Source: Oscarella lobularis
Taxonomy: Eukaryota > Porifera > Homoscleromorpha > Homosclerophorida > Oscarellidae
Length of the DNA: 64,000 nt
Direction: 5' to 3'
NCBI RefSeq assembly: GCF_947507565.1
Contig: NC_089185.1
Span: 2,232,001-2,296,000 of the forward strand
The notes under the pieces are model-generated. The model saw only the letters and a program-made list of their open reading frames with translations. It was not told where the DNA came from and searched no databases. A program made the position numbers and the translations under genes. Numbering within the stretch: position 1 is the first letter of the stretch; every line of letters begins with the position of its first letter. Shown here one piece after another: positions 43,381-52,970 of this stretch.

Positions 43381-44190
43381 ATGCTGCTTCACATTTACGC
43401 GACAATTTCTGTTTTTTTGGCAATCCTATACGTCGTGCCTGCAGCGTCTGGCAACAATCACAGTGAGCCTAGTGATCGCTGTTGCGCTGCGACGCCCGGT
43501 CGAGATGGAAGAGACGGACGAGACGGGCTGCCAGGACCTCCGGGCCCCCCCGGAGAGCGCTTGCAGCAAAGCAGCTTCTACCTCCTGGTAACTCCCAATG
43601 ACGTCAAAAACAAGAGATACGGAAATAGAGTTCGATTGTATGAAAGTCTTTCTACTGGTCCGTCGATGTCTTTTGATGCGGACAACGTGACGATATACAA
43701 CCGATTGATGAGGATAACCTTAGCGGAGCCAAACGTTCTTAAAGACTGTGCCCAGTACGTTGCTACAGTAACGGTTTCCCATCGAAGTCCCGTGTCGTTG
43801 AATGCGGACATGGATCTCTCCATCACTGTGTCGGACGACCGCGTGGCCGTAGGCTTTGAAATTGCCGACGAGGCGCATTCGCCGACATTTATGTGGGCAA
43901 CTGAAGGACTCAGTGAACAGCTTCTAGATCCATATCTTACTACGTATAGGAGTAAGCACCGACACAACTACGAGTATTCTCCCTTACATACAGTGCAAGT
44001 AAAATTTGGCGAAAGTCTTAGTGCATTTGGAATAGGAAAAACCGTCTCTGATGTGAGTAGAGTTGCTGCTCATCAATATTCGAAGGTGCTGAAACCATCC
44101 ATGGGAGTTTACGTCGATATTTACCGCAACGACCCATATGAGCGGTACATTATTGACTATATTGAGGCGAGACTTGAGAAAGAGGCCTAA
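43381..44190 (+). CDS. Secreted short-collagen-like protein
   Basis: An intact single-exon frame of 269 residues. It starts with a signal peptide (MLLHIYATISVFLAILYVVP, cleaved near AASG). A short linker with two cysteines precedes seven Gly-X-Y triplets beginning GRDGRDGRDGLPGPPG (residues about 41-61). The remaining 200 residues are predicted mostly beta by their alternating pattern (SFYLLVTPNDVKNKRYGNRV, DMDLSITVSDDRVAVGF, YSPLHTVQVKFGESLSAFGI). I do not recognise this as a named domain. The layout (signal, short collagen stem, globular head) resembles secreted trimeric collagen-domain proteins of the C1q/collectin kind, but the head is not a visible C1q domain. A frameshifted tandem paralogue lies at 45265-46142. 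Secretion and trimerisation are inferred. Confidence 0.8.
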   Translation: MLLHIYATISVFLAILYVVPAASGNNHSEPSDRCCAATPGRDGRDGRDGLPGPPGPPGERLQQSSFYLLVTPNDVKNKRYGNRVRLYESLSTGPSMSFDADNVTIYNRLMRITLAEPNVLKDCAQYVATVTVSHRSPVSLNADMDLSITVSDDRVAVGFEIADEAHSPTFMWATEGLSEQLLDPYLTTYRSKHRHNYEYSPLHTVQVKFGESLSAFGIGKTVSDVSRVAAHQYSKVLKPSMGVYVDIYRNDPYERYIIDYIEARLEKEA

Positions 44191-45264
44191 GAGAGACCTC
44201 AGACTTATTGCTGAAGGCGAAGCTTTGTGTGGCATTTTGCTACTTTTTGCCTGTGTTTTTTTCTGTTTCTTTTTTCTTCTTGGTGTTGCCTTTGTCGCTG
44301 TTGTTTTTTTTGTTTCTGCTACGGCTGCTTGCAAATAAAAAAATTGCCTTAGAGGACTTGGAACAGCTTGAAGTGTGGAACTCAGCAAAAAGGCAAAGGA
44401 ATCCGACTCTTATTATATCGTAAGTTGCGAGAGGAACGCTGTGGCAATAATAGAAATATCGGCCTAGATTAACAACGTCAGAAACCACAGCGATTTTTAA
44501 GGAAATGAAGTGAAATGACGACAAACTTGCATCATGCTTGCACGAGATCTTCTGCCGTCCGTCGTCAACCCCGTCTCTAATCTCTGCCGGTCGGTAGGAA
44601 ATCTAAGCGCGAACATGGTCAATCCTAATAAACCAGAAGCCCATGTACTGTTGGCAGCTGCTGCCTACATTGATTACACACCTGTCCGGAAAAAGAGACT
44701 GTCATTTCTACATGATGCACTTGAAGCCTACTTCCAGGCCATGCACTTTGTTTGTCTCTGACCTGTACTACTAATAGTAGGCAGACTGTTGTGAAGTAGT
44801 ACCCAAACAATGTGTTCTGCTGCTTATTGGCCTGCATCTGTTGGCTCCGCCTTTTTCCAAATACAGCACTTACCGGTATTAGTCTCAGAAGTCAGGACGT
44901 CCGCTTTGTGACGGTATATGTTTCACGTTCGGTTTGATCTACTAGGAAAAACGGAATCCGGGCCAATGTGTTAATCAATGATTCTACTACGCGACACTGC
45001 AGGTAATGTCCGGGGCAACTGTTTTACTCGGATATTGACGCGGCATATTACCGTGCCCAACGCCAAAACAACGGAAGAAGAGGATGGCGAAAAAACAGGA
45101 AGTAGCAGTTCAAAGTACTGGGAGGGGGTGATCGCGTCTCCCGGAATTTTCGATTCAAATTTCGCTCTATAAAAATTAAAAAGCTTCATGTCATCGTTAC
45201 TAATCAGAGTACATATAAGCCAACGTTGACGCGAAACCAATCAGCACTCTGACAGCCGGACTCA
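44191..45264. other. Spacer between tandem collagen-like genes
   Basis: A T-rich 3' stretch with AATAAA near 44333 may end the first gene. A 75-codon plus-strand frame at 44534-44761 (MLARDLLPSVVNPVSNLC) has no recognisable motif and is not called. Nothing else was seen. Confidence 0.4.
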
Positions 45265-46142
45265 ATGAAGCGTACGTCTCCTTGTCCACACCATCGTTTT
45301 GGCAACTGCAGCTGTATTGCCGCTTCTCTCTCAAGCAATGGTAGTATCTGGCGATGAAAAACAAAACGACCCATGCCGCAGTGCCGCGCAGACAGGCAAG
45401 GATGGGAGAGACGGACGAGACGGACAAGACAGACTTCCGGCCCTCCCAGTCCCCCGAGAGAGCGTGGACCAGAAGGTATACCGGGAAGGGAAGGAGAGCC
45501 AGCACCAAAGGAAAATTCTGTCAACTGCAACAGCAGCGACAAATTGTATTTGCTGATAACTCCCAACGACCAGAGATATAGCGAAAGAGTTCGCTTCTAC
45601 GAAACTCCTTCCGTTGGCGCGTCATTTTCTATTACCGTAGGCGAAACGGCCCACAATCGATTGACAAGAGTAACCCTAGCAAAGTTAAATGTGCTCAATG
45701 ACTCTGCTCAATATATTGTTACAGCAACTATCACTCATCGCAGTCCCGTTTCAGTAGCCGCAGACATGGATCTCTACGTCACCGTGTCCGACGGCCTCTC
45801 GGCAGTAGGTTATTTACTTATTGACGAATCAAACAAGAATTCTCTGGACGTTAAGTGGGCGTGTGAGGGACGCAGCGAACAAGTATTTCGTCCAAGGTGC
45901 GCCGTTTTCAAGAATACGCAGAAGACGAGGTACTCGCCGCTGCATACAGTGAAAATAAAAGTCGGCGGTCAGCGTGGAGCGTTTGGAATAGGACAAACCA
46001 TTTCTGACGTGCAATTGATTGCCACCGGACAATTTGCTAGCGTTTGGAACCAGCCAAGGGAATTTTCTTAGATCTTTATCGTGAACACGCGGGTGAGCGC
46101 TACATCATCGAAGTGAGACTCGAAAGGGAGGCTAAGTGGTGA
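45265..46142 (+). pseudogene. Tandem paralogue of the collagen-like gene, frameshifted
   Basis: It is homologous along its whole length to 43381-44190. The probable ATG is at 45265. A signal-like LATAAVLPLLSQAMVVSG is one frame off. Then come GKDGRDGRDGQD triplets, and after a frame change at about 45428, RGPEGIPGREGEP and the beta-rich head (LYLLITPNDQRYSERVRFYE, DMDLYVTVSDGLSAVGYLLI, GAFGIGQTISDV). A further shift near 46060 moves the conserved end, which reads G-I-F-L-D-L-Y-R and GERYIIEVRLEREA in another frame. Three single-base shifts in about 870 bases point to a pseudogene. Indel errors in the assembly are an alternative, because the domain sequence itself is well kept. Confidence 0.75.
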
Positions 46143-46405
46143 CGTGAGAATGATCGAGAATTACAGCACCTCTAAGCAGAAATTGACGTGAGAATGATCG
46201 AGTCTGACTGCAACTGTAAGCAGATCTTGAATATGTCGCTGTGACCGTATTTGTCTGTGTTGGCACTGTGCCATCTCCTGTCATTTGCCTAAAGAGAATA
46301 AAAAGTAATGATCAAGATCGAGCGTGCCGCGACGGGTTTCTAGTCTATAGATATAGAACGCGCTGCTTTGGGATTCTTGAAGAAGCTCGCGCTTCGTTCC
46401 GTCTA

Positions 46406-47992
46406 GAGTCCCGTATCTAGTTTGGAACGCATCAAGTTTGGAACAGGCGTTTATACCCTAAAACAGACTAGGATAAAAAACGGTTAAAAGCGAAAATGTA
46501 GCACAATAACTCACAAATCTTCTTATAAAATTGCAGCTCTCTCCGTTGAGTGGTATGGGAGTAAGCGCAGTTAGAAGAGGAGGAAGTCATGTGATCGGTC
46601 TTTCGAACACACCCATCGGCTTTGGAACAGCCTCTCTAACTCTGTTATCCGTCATCGCACAGAGACGTGCTCTGCACCGTTGGAAAGCTTAAAGCCTCTT
46701 CTATTTAGATAAATTTACGCCATTGTCGTAGATTGTATTCTCGCTGAGATATCACCGGTAGAGTACCGACGGGTAGCGTGATCTAGATTGGAACGCAAGT
46801 TTTTCTTAGCCAACTGGTTCTACGCCTTCAAACGCCACCAAATCGTGCATGAAGTCTTCCTGTACTGCTATTTCTAGGATTCGACCGTTATGTAGCTATA
46901 AACTCCTAAAAGGAATTTGCCATTGAAGATCAGTTGATGTGAGAAAGCAATCCGGTAGCACAAATTGAGCTATAACGGTAATTGGCGTTTTTACTCCCTA
47001 TAAATCACATCTCTTTTTCTTGGTTTAGTATCATTTTTGAAGTTTTCTCGCAAAAATTTAAAATTTGACTAGGCTTGTTTGTGAACTTATTTTCTTCAAA
47101 AAGTTTCACTCTAAATAACGTTATATGATCAAAAACATCAAGACTTGGTAGTTTGAGAGTCTATGATGTAACATACTAGAAACTGCTAGAACTCCGTGAA
47201 AACCAAGACTAGCTGCTACAAAGATAAATGCTTTAGAGAACCTGTAAGACCTGTTATGTGTCTTTATTGATGAACTCTAATGAACTCACAGCAAGCCTGG
47301 TCACATTTTAAATGTTGGTGAGACCTCTATGCCCCGTACGTAAAACCTCCAATATTCCTACCTAGCCAAAGCAGAAAAACATGATTTTGCATTTTTTGAA
47401 GAAAACAAGCAAATTACTGTCTTAGTTAGAATTTGTGCTTCCGGGTTGACATGCTCTTCAACGGCCCATTTCATAGAAAAAGGCCCTTTCAGGAGTTTAT
47501 AGCTAAATAACGGTCGAATCCTAGAAATAGCAGTACAGGAAGACTTCATGCACGATTTGGTGGCGTTTGAAGGCGTAGAACCAGTTGGCTAAGAAAAACT
47601 TGCGTTCCAATCTAGATCACGCTACCCGTCGGTACTCTACCGGTGATATCTCAGCGAGAATACAATCTACGACAATGGCATAAATTTATCTAAATAGAAG
47701 AGGCTTTAAGCTTTCCAACGGTGCAGAGCACGTCTCTGTGCGATGACGGATAACAGAGTTAGAGAGGCTGTTCCAAAGCCGATGGGTGTGTTCGAAAGAC
47801 CGATCACATGACTTCCTTCTCTTCTAACTGCGCTTACTCCCATACCACTCAACGGAGAGAGCTGCAATTTTATAGGAAGATTTGTGAGTTATTGTGCTAC
47901 ATTTTCGCTTCTAACCGTTTTTATCCTGGTCTGTTTTAGGGTATAAACGCCTGTTCCAAACTTGATGCGTTCCAAACTAGATACGGGACTCT
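46406..47992. repeat. Large foldback element with arms over 500 bp
   Basis: 46406 to about 46935 is repeated in inverted orientation from about 47465 to 47992. The outer 500 bp of the arms differ at only a few positions, while the inner parts diverge. The ends read AGAGTCCCGTATCTAGTTTG, with the motif GTTTGGAAC twice near the tip. The central part, about 530 bp, is AT-rich and has no gene. No clear target duplication was seen (TCT flanks both ends). This is a non-autonomous foldback element or a relic of an inverted duplication. Confidence 0.85.
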
Positions 47993-48245
47993 TCTTGCCT
48001 TCGCCTTTTGCGATCGTTACGGCCCGAATTGTAACGAAGGTGCGTTGTGCGACTTCGCTCGTGCGACTGGGGATAGGCAGGGGCAAGCAGAGGCTTCGGA
48101 CATCGCCTGCATCGATTGTGGAAGCGTCTAGAGGTTTACGGTTAGCGTTACAGTGTAGCCTTACGAATTCGAAAATCGAACGCCAAGAGGGGACAAAACC
48201 ACTTTGTTCAGCAGCGACTAAACAGCCTCATTCCGTGATCCAAAG

Positions 48246-48363
48246 TGTTACGTGTTATGAGTTGAGTTGAGTTAGTTTATATCAACTATCTGTTTATATA
48301 TAGCTAGGCTTGTTAGCTCCAGTACCCTTACTTGCCTGTAAGACAACAGCACAGAACGTTACA
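48246..48363 (+). repeat. 5' LTR of gypsy element C
   Basis: 118 bp from TGTTACGTG to GAACGTTACA, with inverted ends TGTTACGT/ACGTTACA-like. It contains TATATATAG near 48294. It is paired with 54744-54862. Confidence 0.88.
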
Positions 48364-48384
48364 TGGTGACAGGCGTGGCAGATT

Positions 48385-49784
48385 ATGGCCACCGCACTCA
48401 TGACGACCGCTCGTCCACCCGAGGCGCTGAACCTCAGTGATCCGGCCCACAAAGGCGAATACTGGAGGAAATTCGAGCGCGCTTGGAAAAACTTCGCCCG
48501 TGCCGCGAAGATAACGAAGGAAGATCGCGAAACTCAAGTCGCCGCACTCCTCAACGTCATCGGCGACTCCGCTCTCGATCTCTACGAGACGTTTACGTTT
48601 ACGCCCCCGGCCGACGCGGAAGATGAAGATGACGCCGACCCGGAAGCTCACATCACAGTCGATGCGATTCTCGCGAAGTTCCGAGAATACTGCGAACCAA
48701 AAGTCGACGCAGAGTTCGAGCGCTACCAGTTCTATCGTCGCGATCAAGAAACCGGCGAGTCGCTCAACGATTACATAATCGCGGTTAGGAAGCTCGCACG
48801 CACCTGCAAATTCGGTGAGAGGCAGGACGAATCCGTCACGGACAGACTTCTGCACGGCATCCGGAATCAACGCGTTCGCCAGAAACTCTTCGATCAAACC
48901 CCGCTTACGCTGGACATGTGCGTCCAGATTCTCCGAGCGTCGGAACTCAATGCGTATCGATCGAAGCAGATAACGGAGGAAGTCGACGGCGCGCCAACGC
49001 ACCATGTTTCTCACGTGGGAAGTCGAAAGCCGCCACTCCGAAAGCAGCCAAAACATCGTAAAGCGTCGCTGCGAAGCCTTAAAGAACGACCGCGACGCCT
49101 CGCTGACAGTTAAAGCTTCAATACGGAGGAGAAAAGTGCGATTACTGTGGATTGAAACACGCTCAGAAGAAGGAGGCGTGTCCAGCAAAGGATCGAGAAT
49201 GCGAACATTGCAAGAGCATCGGACACTATGCTCGAGTTTGCCGTTCGACGACGGTGAATCAGGTAGCGACAGACGACGAAGACGACGACGAAAGCGAGGA
49301 AGGCGAAAGCGTGCATTACGTCAGCTTGAACGCCATCGAAACCGCAAAGGGACAGCGCGCTATGGCAACATTCTCAACGTTGGAGACGGGACATTCGATT
49401 ACGTTTCAACTCGATACGGGATCCACACGCAACATACTTCCGTTCAAGGACTATGTTGCCGTGACGAATGATCCAACAGGCGAAAAACTTTTACCTACAA
49501 AAGTAGTGCTTGTGATTCATAACAAAGCCAAGGAGATGCCACGAGGAGCAGCATCGTTAATCATCAAGAGGAATAATAAAGCCTATCGACTCAGGTTTAT
49601 AGTCGTTCCAGACGACGTGACACCACTGCTCAGTCTTGAAGCGTGCCAGGATATGGACTTGATCGAAATTAAGAATAGCAACGACATTCTAGCAGTCAAT
49701 GATGTTGAAGAAAAGGATAAGTCCACATCGAAATCGAAGAATACAGTCAAACAAGAAAAGATGGCACGAGACGCCGTCCTATAG
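48385..49784 (+). pseudogene. Gag and protease of gypsy element C
   Basis: The ATG at 48385 (MATALMTTARPPEALNLSDP) opens Gag, with WRKFERAWKNFARAAKI and ESLNDYIIAVRKLARTCKF in capsid. The frame breaks near 49050-49110. It resumes in another frame with the knuckle CEHCKSIGHYARVC, preceded by a partial KHAQKKEAC knuckle. An acidic linker and the protease FQLDTGSTRNILPF follow. A TAG at about 49782 stops the frame just before the RT linker (LDVFGGLGAIPGEY), where element B reads on. The gene is homologous along its length to element B gag. Confidence 0.85.
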
Positions 49785-49787
49785 CCC

Positions 49788-50811
49788 TTGGATGTTTTTG
49801 GAGGACTAGGAGCCATTCCGGGCGAATATAAAATCCGAATCAGCGCTGATGCCGTCCCGCAAGTGATACCGCCGCGGAAAATCCCCATCGCCAAACAAGA
49901 AGCTGTGAAAAAAGAGCTAGACCGAATGCAATCAATGCAAGTCATCACACCTGTGACCGACCCTACCGATTGGGTAAACTCAATGGCAGTTGTTGACAAA
50001 CCGTCACAAAAGGGGCGAATCTGCGTGGACCCGCTGCACTTGTACGAAGTTATAAAGAGGTCTCACTATCCCTTGCCAACCTTCGACGACATCTCGTCTC
50101 GATTGCACGGCGCAAAAGTCTTTTCAGTTTCAGACGCAAAAACTGGATTCTGGCGTGTTCTTCTGGATGAGGAATCGAGTTTCATGACGACGTTTAACAC
50201 GCCATACGGAAGATATCGATGGTTGCGCATGCCATTCCGTATTGCCTCTGCACAAGAGGAATGGCAACGTCGAATGCACGAAATTAAAGGATTACGTGGA
50301 GTAGAAGTTATTGCGGATGACTTTCTTGTCATCGGATTTGGAGAAACCCAGAAAGACGCGATAAAGGACCATGACGCAAATCTCACGAAATTCTTACAAC
50401 GAGCTCGGGAGAAGGAACTAAAACTCGACCGGGAGAAGACGAAACTTCGACTAACCGAGGTCACATTCGTTGGTCACAAGTTGACGAACAAGGGAGTCGC
50501 ACCAGATCAAAGGAAGGTAGAAGCGATCACAAAAATTCCGGCGCCAACAGACAGACAGGGTCTGCGTCGCATATTGGAAATGGTGAATTATTTGGCAAAG
50601 TTCTTGCCTCGACTCTCAGACGTGAGTGCACCACTACGCCAATTCGACAATAAAGGAACCGAGTGGAAGTGGACAAGAGATCACGGAAAAGCCTGGACAG
50701 AGATCCAGACACTCGTCGCAACCGCAGCAACACTGGCGTATTTTGATCCAGGAAAAGAAATCTCAATTCAGTGCGTTGCGTCACAAAATGGGCTCGGTGT
50801 TGCCATGATGC
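49788..50811 (+). pseudogene. RT and RNase H start of gypsy element C
   Basis: This is an open frame from the linker through RT: ITPVTDPTDWVNSMAVVDKP, GRICVDPLHLYEVIKRSHYP, FSVSDAKTGFWRVLL, MPFRIASAQEEWQRRM, then the catalytic VIADDFLVIGFG and ILEMVNYLAKFLPRL. The MPFG motif glycine has become arginine. RNase H begins ISIQCVASQNGLG, where element B has CDAS, so the first catalytic aspartate is replaced by valine. The frame then runs into the inserted TIR element at 50822. Confidence 0.85.
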
Positions 50812-51034
50812 AGGTAGGACGAAGTCTGGATACCCGACCCTCTCGCTCGGGGAGGAGAAGGGTCTGGTGAAATGCGCACGCACTACTTGTGTCTCAAGCC
50901 AATTACAGCCGGGTAAGTCGCGAACGCGCGTTAGTGCCACACCCAAATCTTAGAATCGCGTTTTCTTCATCTTTATAAGGATAAATTTGGGAACAGCTAT
51001 GGCGGTAAGTTTCTCTGTTAGTACCAAGTAGGCC

Positions 51035-52039
51035 TTGCGTGGTTACGTTCTTCTGACGCATCGCTTCTCCGAGATCCTGACTTGTCACTTGTCGGCGCGC
51101 TGCACATACGATTTTCTTACCATTACTTTCCATCATTTAGTATATTTTGTATGTTCATGGTTTACTGAAAGTGAGGCAGAAGTGCCTCACTCTGTAGAAC
51201 GTCTACCTTACTTCGTATTCGCTGTTTTAGGTATCACGAGTAGTCGATTCCTTTCCTCTGGCCGTCGCGCGATAATATATAAAGCATTCGAAGAAATCGA
51301 CTACATCGTTCCCAATTCTCTCGTTCTGCACGTTCGCCTACACAGATTTCGTTTCCGAGTGATGATCCCAGGTGGAGATATCAGCGAAGTCAAGGATGGG
51401 TTGATAAATTCCTCCATAATAGTCGGTGTCCAGTGGCCGGAACTAGTTGTTCCAATTGAATCGTTTGATATACCAGTAAGGAAAAAATATTACATTGTAC
51501 ATACTCTTAGTACCTCTTATCAGCTATCGTCTTTGACTCCTTATCGATTTGATTCGCCTATGTTCAATGATGACTCTGTTCCCATTCTGTGGTCATGGTC
51601 GATTGCTGACCAAGGTCTCCTTCAACGTACCTCAAGCATTGCTCAACCCTGTCCGACCGATCTCAGCCATCCTCTTGAGTCTTCGTCCAATGATTCCAGT
51701 AGAACAGTGTCACCTCAAGCTGAACAGACTGAATCATCATGTCTTTTCAAATGCCTTGGTACGACGAAACAGGAGTCTTACCAACGTTCCCTTCAAAAGG
51801 CCAGGGACAAGATGATTGCAAATGAGGTGGTCCCTGTACGGCTCCTTGAGGAGCCAGACAACCAGTTCGACAGCAATGCCGTCTGCTTCCAGGTGAAACT
51901 CGGCGACAGTTGGTCTACCATAGGATACGATACTGATGCGCTGACTCTGGAGACGAGTATTTGTCCACAAATTGTCGCATTATTCGCGACCTCAAGCGTC
52001 AGCTGTTCACGGAAAAGGAATTTTCAGCATTCAACGTAA
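51035..52039 (+). CDS. HIRAN-like domain protein within the TIR element
   Basis: An open frame of up to 334 codons; the true start is uncertain. The first 45 codons overlap the 22-bp palindrome and are probably untranslated. The middle part (GRRAIIYKAFEEIDYIVPNS, then KDGLINSSIIVGVQWPELVV) is not recognised. A low-complexity S/P/E linker leads to a HIRAN-like segment at residues about 240-305: LFKCLGTTKQESYQ, VVPVRLLEEPDNQFDSNAV and WSTIGYD. The EPDN-x-x-D-x-N-A and I-G-Y motifs are those of HIRAN domains, which in other proteins bind DNA ends or stalled forks. The C-terminal 30 residues may be out of frame. Its last codons overlap the convergent SANT-like gene. Confidence 0.6.
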   Translation: MRGYVLLTHRFSEILTCHLSARCTYDFLTITFHHLVYFVCSWFTESEAEVPHSVERLPYFVFAVLGITSSRFLSSGRRAIIYKAFEEIDYIVPNSLVLHVRLHRFRFRVMIPGGDISEVKDGLINSSIIVGVQWPELVVPIESFDIPVRKKYYIVHTLSTSYQLSSLTPYRFDSPMFNDDSVPILWSWSIADQGLLQRTSSIAQPCPTDLSHPLESSSNDSSRTVSPQAEQTESSCLFKCLGTTKQESYQRSLQKARDKMIANEVVPVRLLEEPDNQFDSNAVCFQVKLGDSWSTIGYDTDALTLETSICPQIVALFATSSVSCSRKRNFQHST

Positions 52040-52363
52040 TGTAGTGTTGTAATTGCTCTCTTCACCTGAACGACTTTCTCCCGGACAAAACTTGCCGTAC
52101 TCTTCTGCGACAGCTTTCCAGACAGGGTTGCGGAATGAAGGTGGAAGCCACACGGAGGGACTCATTAGCGAAATGACGGAAACGAGATGAATGTCTTCCG
52201 CCTCCGACCAATGACTGCCACCGCTTGCAAACAGTGTCTTCCTAGATCGAGGCTCGACGTCTTTGCCGCTTGAGCATTTCAGTTTGGAAGGCTGAATCGG
52301 TGTAGTACCCGTGGGAATGCAGCGGTCGCGTGTGCGTTTGAGAGTAGGAGGAGTCGATGTCAT
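52031..52363 (-). CDS. Myb/SANT-like protein within the TIR element
   Basis: A minus-strand frame of 110 codons from an ATG at 52363. After a basic, serine- and threonine-rich start comes a single Myb/SANT-like helix set: SHWSEAEDIHLVSVISLMSP, then FRNPVWKAVAEEYGKFCPG. The spaced tryptophans and the WKAVAEEYGKF third helix suggest DNA binding. Such small Myb/SANT proteins accompany transposases in several TIR superfamilies, where they recognise the ends. It converges on the HIRAN-like gene with a 9-bp overlap. The gene could have further exons that were not detected. Confidence 0.5.
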   Translation of the reverse strand: MTSTPPTLKRTRDRCIPTGTTPIQPSKLKCSSGKDVEPRSRKTLFASGGSHWSEAEDIHLVSVISLMSPSVWLPPSFRNPVWKAVAEEYGKFCPGESRSGEESNYNTTLR

Positions 52364-52970
52364 ATCTGAATAAATAAGCGACGCAAAGAGTGAGGCACTT
52401 CTGCCTCACTTTCTTACATCTGTTACGAGTGAGTTACCGCAGAAAGACTGATAGGCTCGACTGAATTCCGAGGAGTGAGAGTCGATCGAATAGCGGAAGT
52501 CAAATATCGTCGAAACAGCGTCTAAGAAATGTGAAAATCACTCCATGGTCGTTCTATTGACAATAAAAACATGCTGCGTACAAAATGAGTGGAGAAAACC
52601 CTAGGATGGCGTATTTCGGCGATGTCTGGCGAGTGGTAGCGCGCGTTCGCGACTTATCCCCCGAGCCAATTATTTACGTCATCACCTGCGCGCTACCAGC
52701 TTATCGTTTATGCAGTCCATGGCCAAGCTGTTGGTTTGCTTCGAGAGCTGACGCCGAGACAGCACTCTCAACTTCGTCTACAGCCCAGAGACTCGAACGC
52801 GACATCCTAATTCAATTAGCTACGAGGTCACCTGACCTCGAGGAAGCTCTCTGATTGTACCGCAGTGAGCGCTGCGGGGCACGCCCCGAAACACAAGTAG
52901 TGCGTGCGCATTTCACCAGACCCTTCTCCTCCCCGAGCGATAGGGTCGGGTATCCAGACTAGGTGGGACG

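Larger units (their letters stand above)
50822..52960. mobile_element. TIR element with HIRAN-like and Myb/SANT-like genes
   Basis: TIRs of about 69 bp are almost identical: AGTCTGGATACCCGACCCTC on the left, and the complement with one difference on the right. They continue to GCGCACGCACTACTTGTG. The flanks AGGTAGGACG (50812-50821) and AGGTGGGACG (52961-52970) form a 10-bp duplication with one mismatch. Removing the element restores the gypsy C RNase H frame (M-M-Q-V-G-R-P-V-Y-Y). A 10-bp duplication suits Mutator-like elements. The element encodes no recognisable transposase, only two convergent genes. A 22-bp palindrome with arms AGTGAGGCA/TGCCTCACT occurs at 51169-51190 and, inverted, at 52389-52410, outside both genes. 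Confidence 0.88.

Noticed and set aside
44534-44761. 75-codon frame between the collagen-like genes as a small host gene
   Set aside because: No signal peptide, motif or paralogue, and length alone is not evidence.
48328-49188. 286-codon minus-strand frame opposite gypsy C gag
   Set aside because: It is antisense to a clear Gag with homology to element B.
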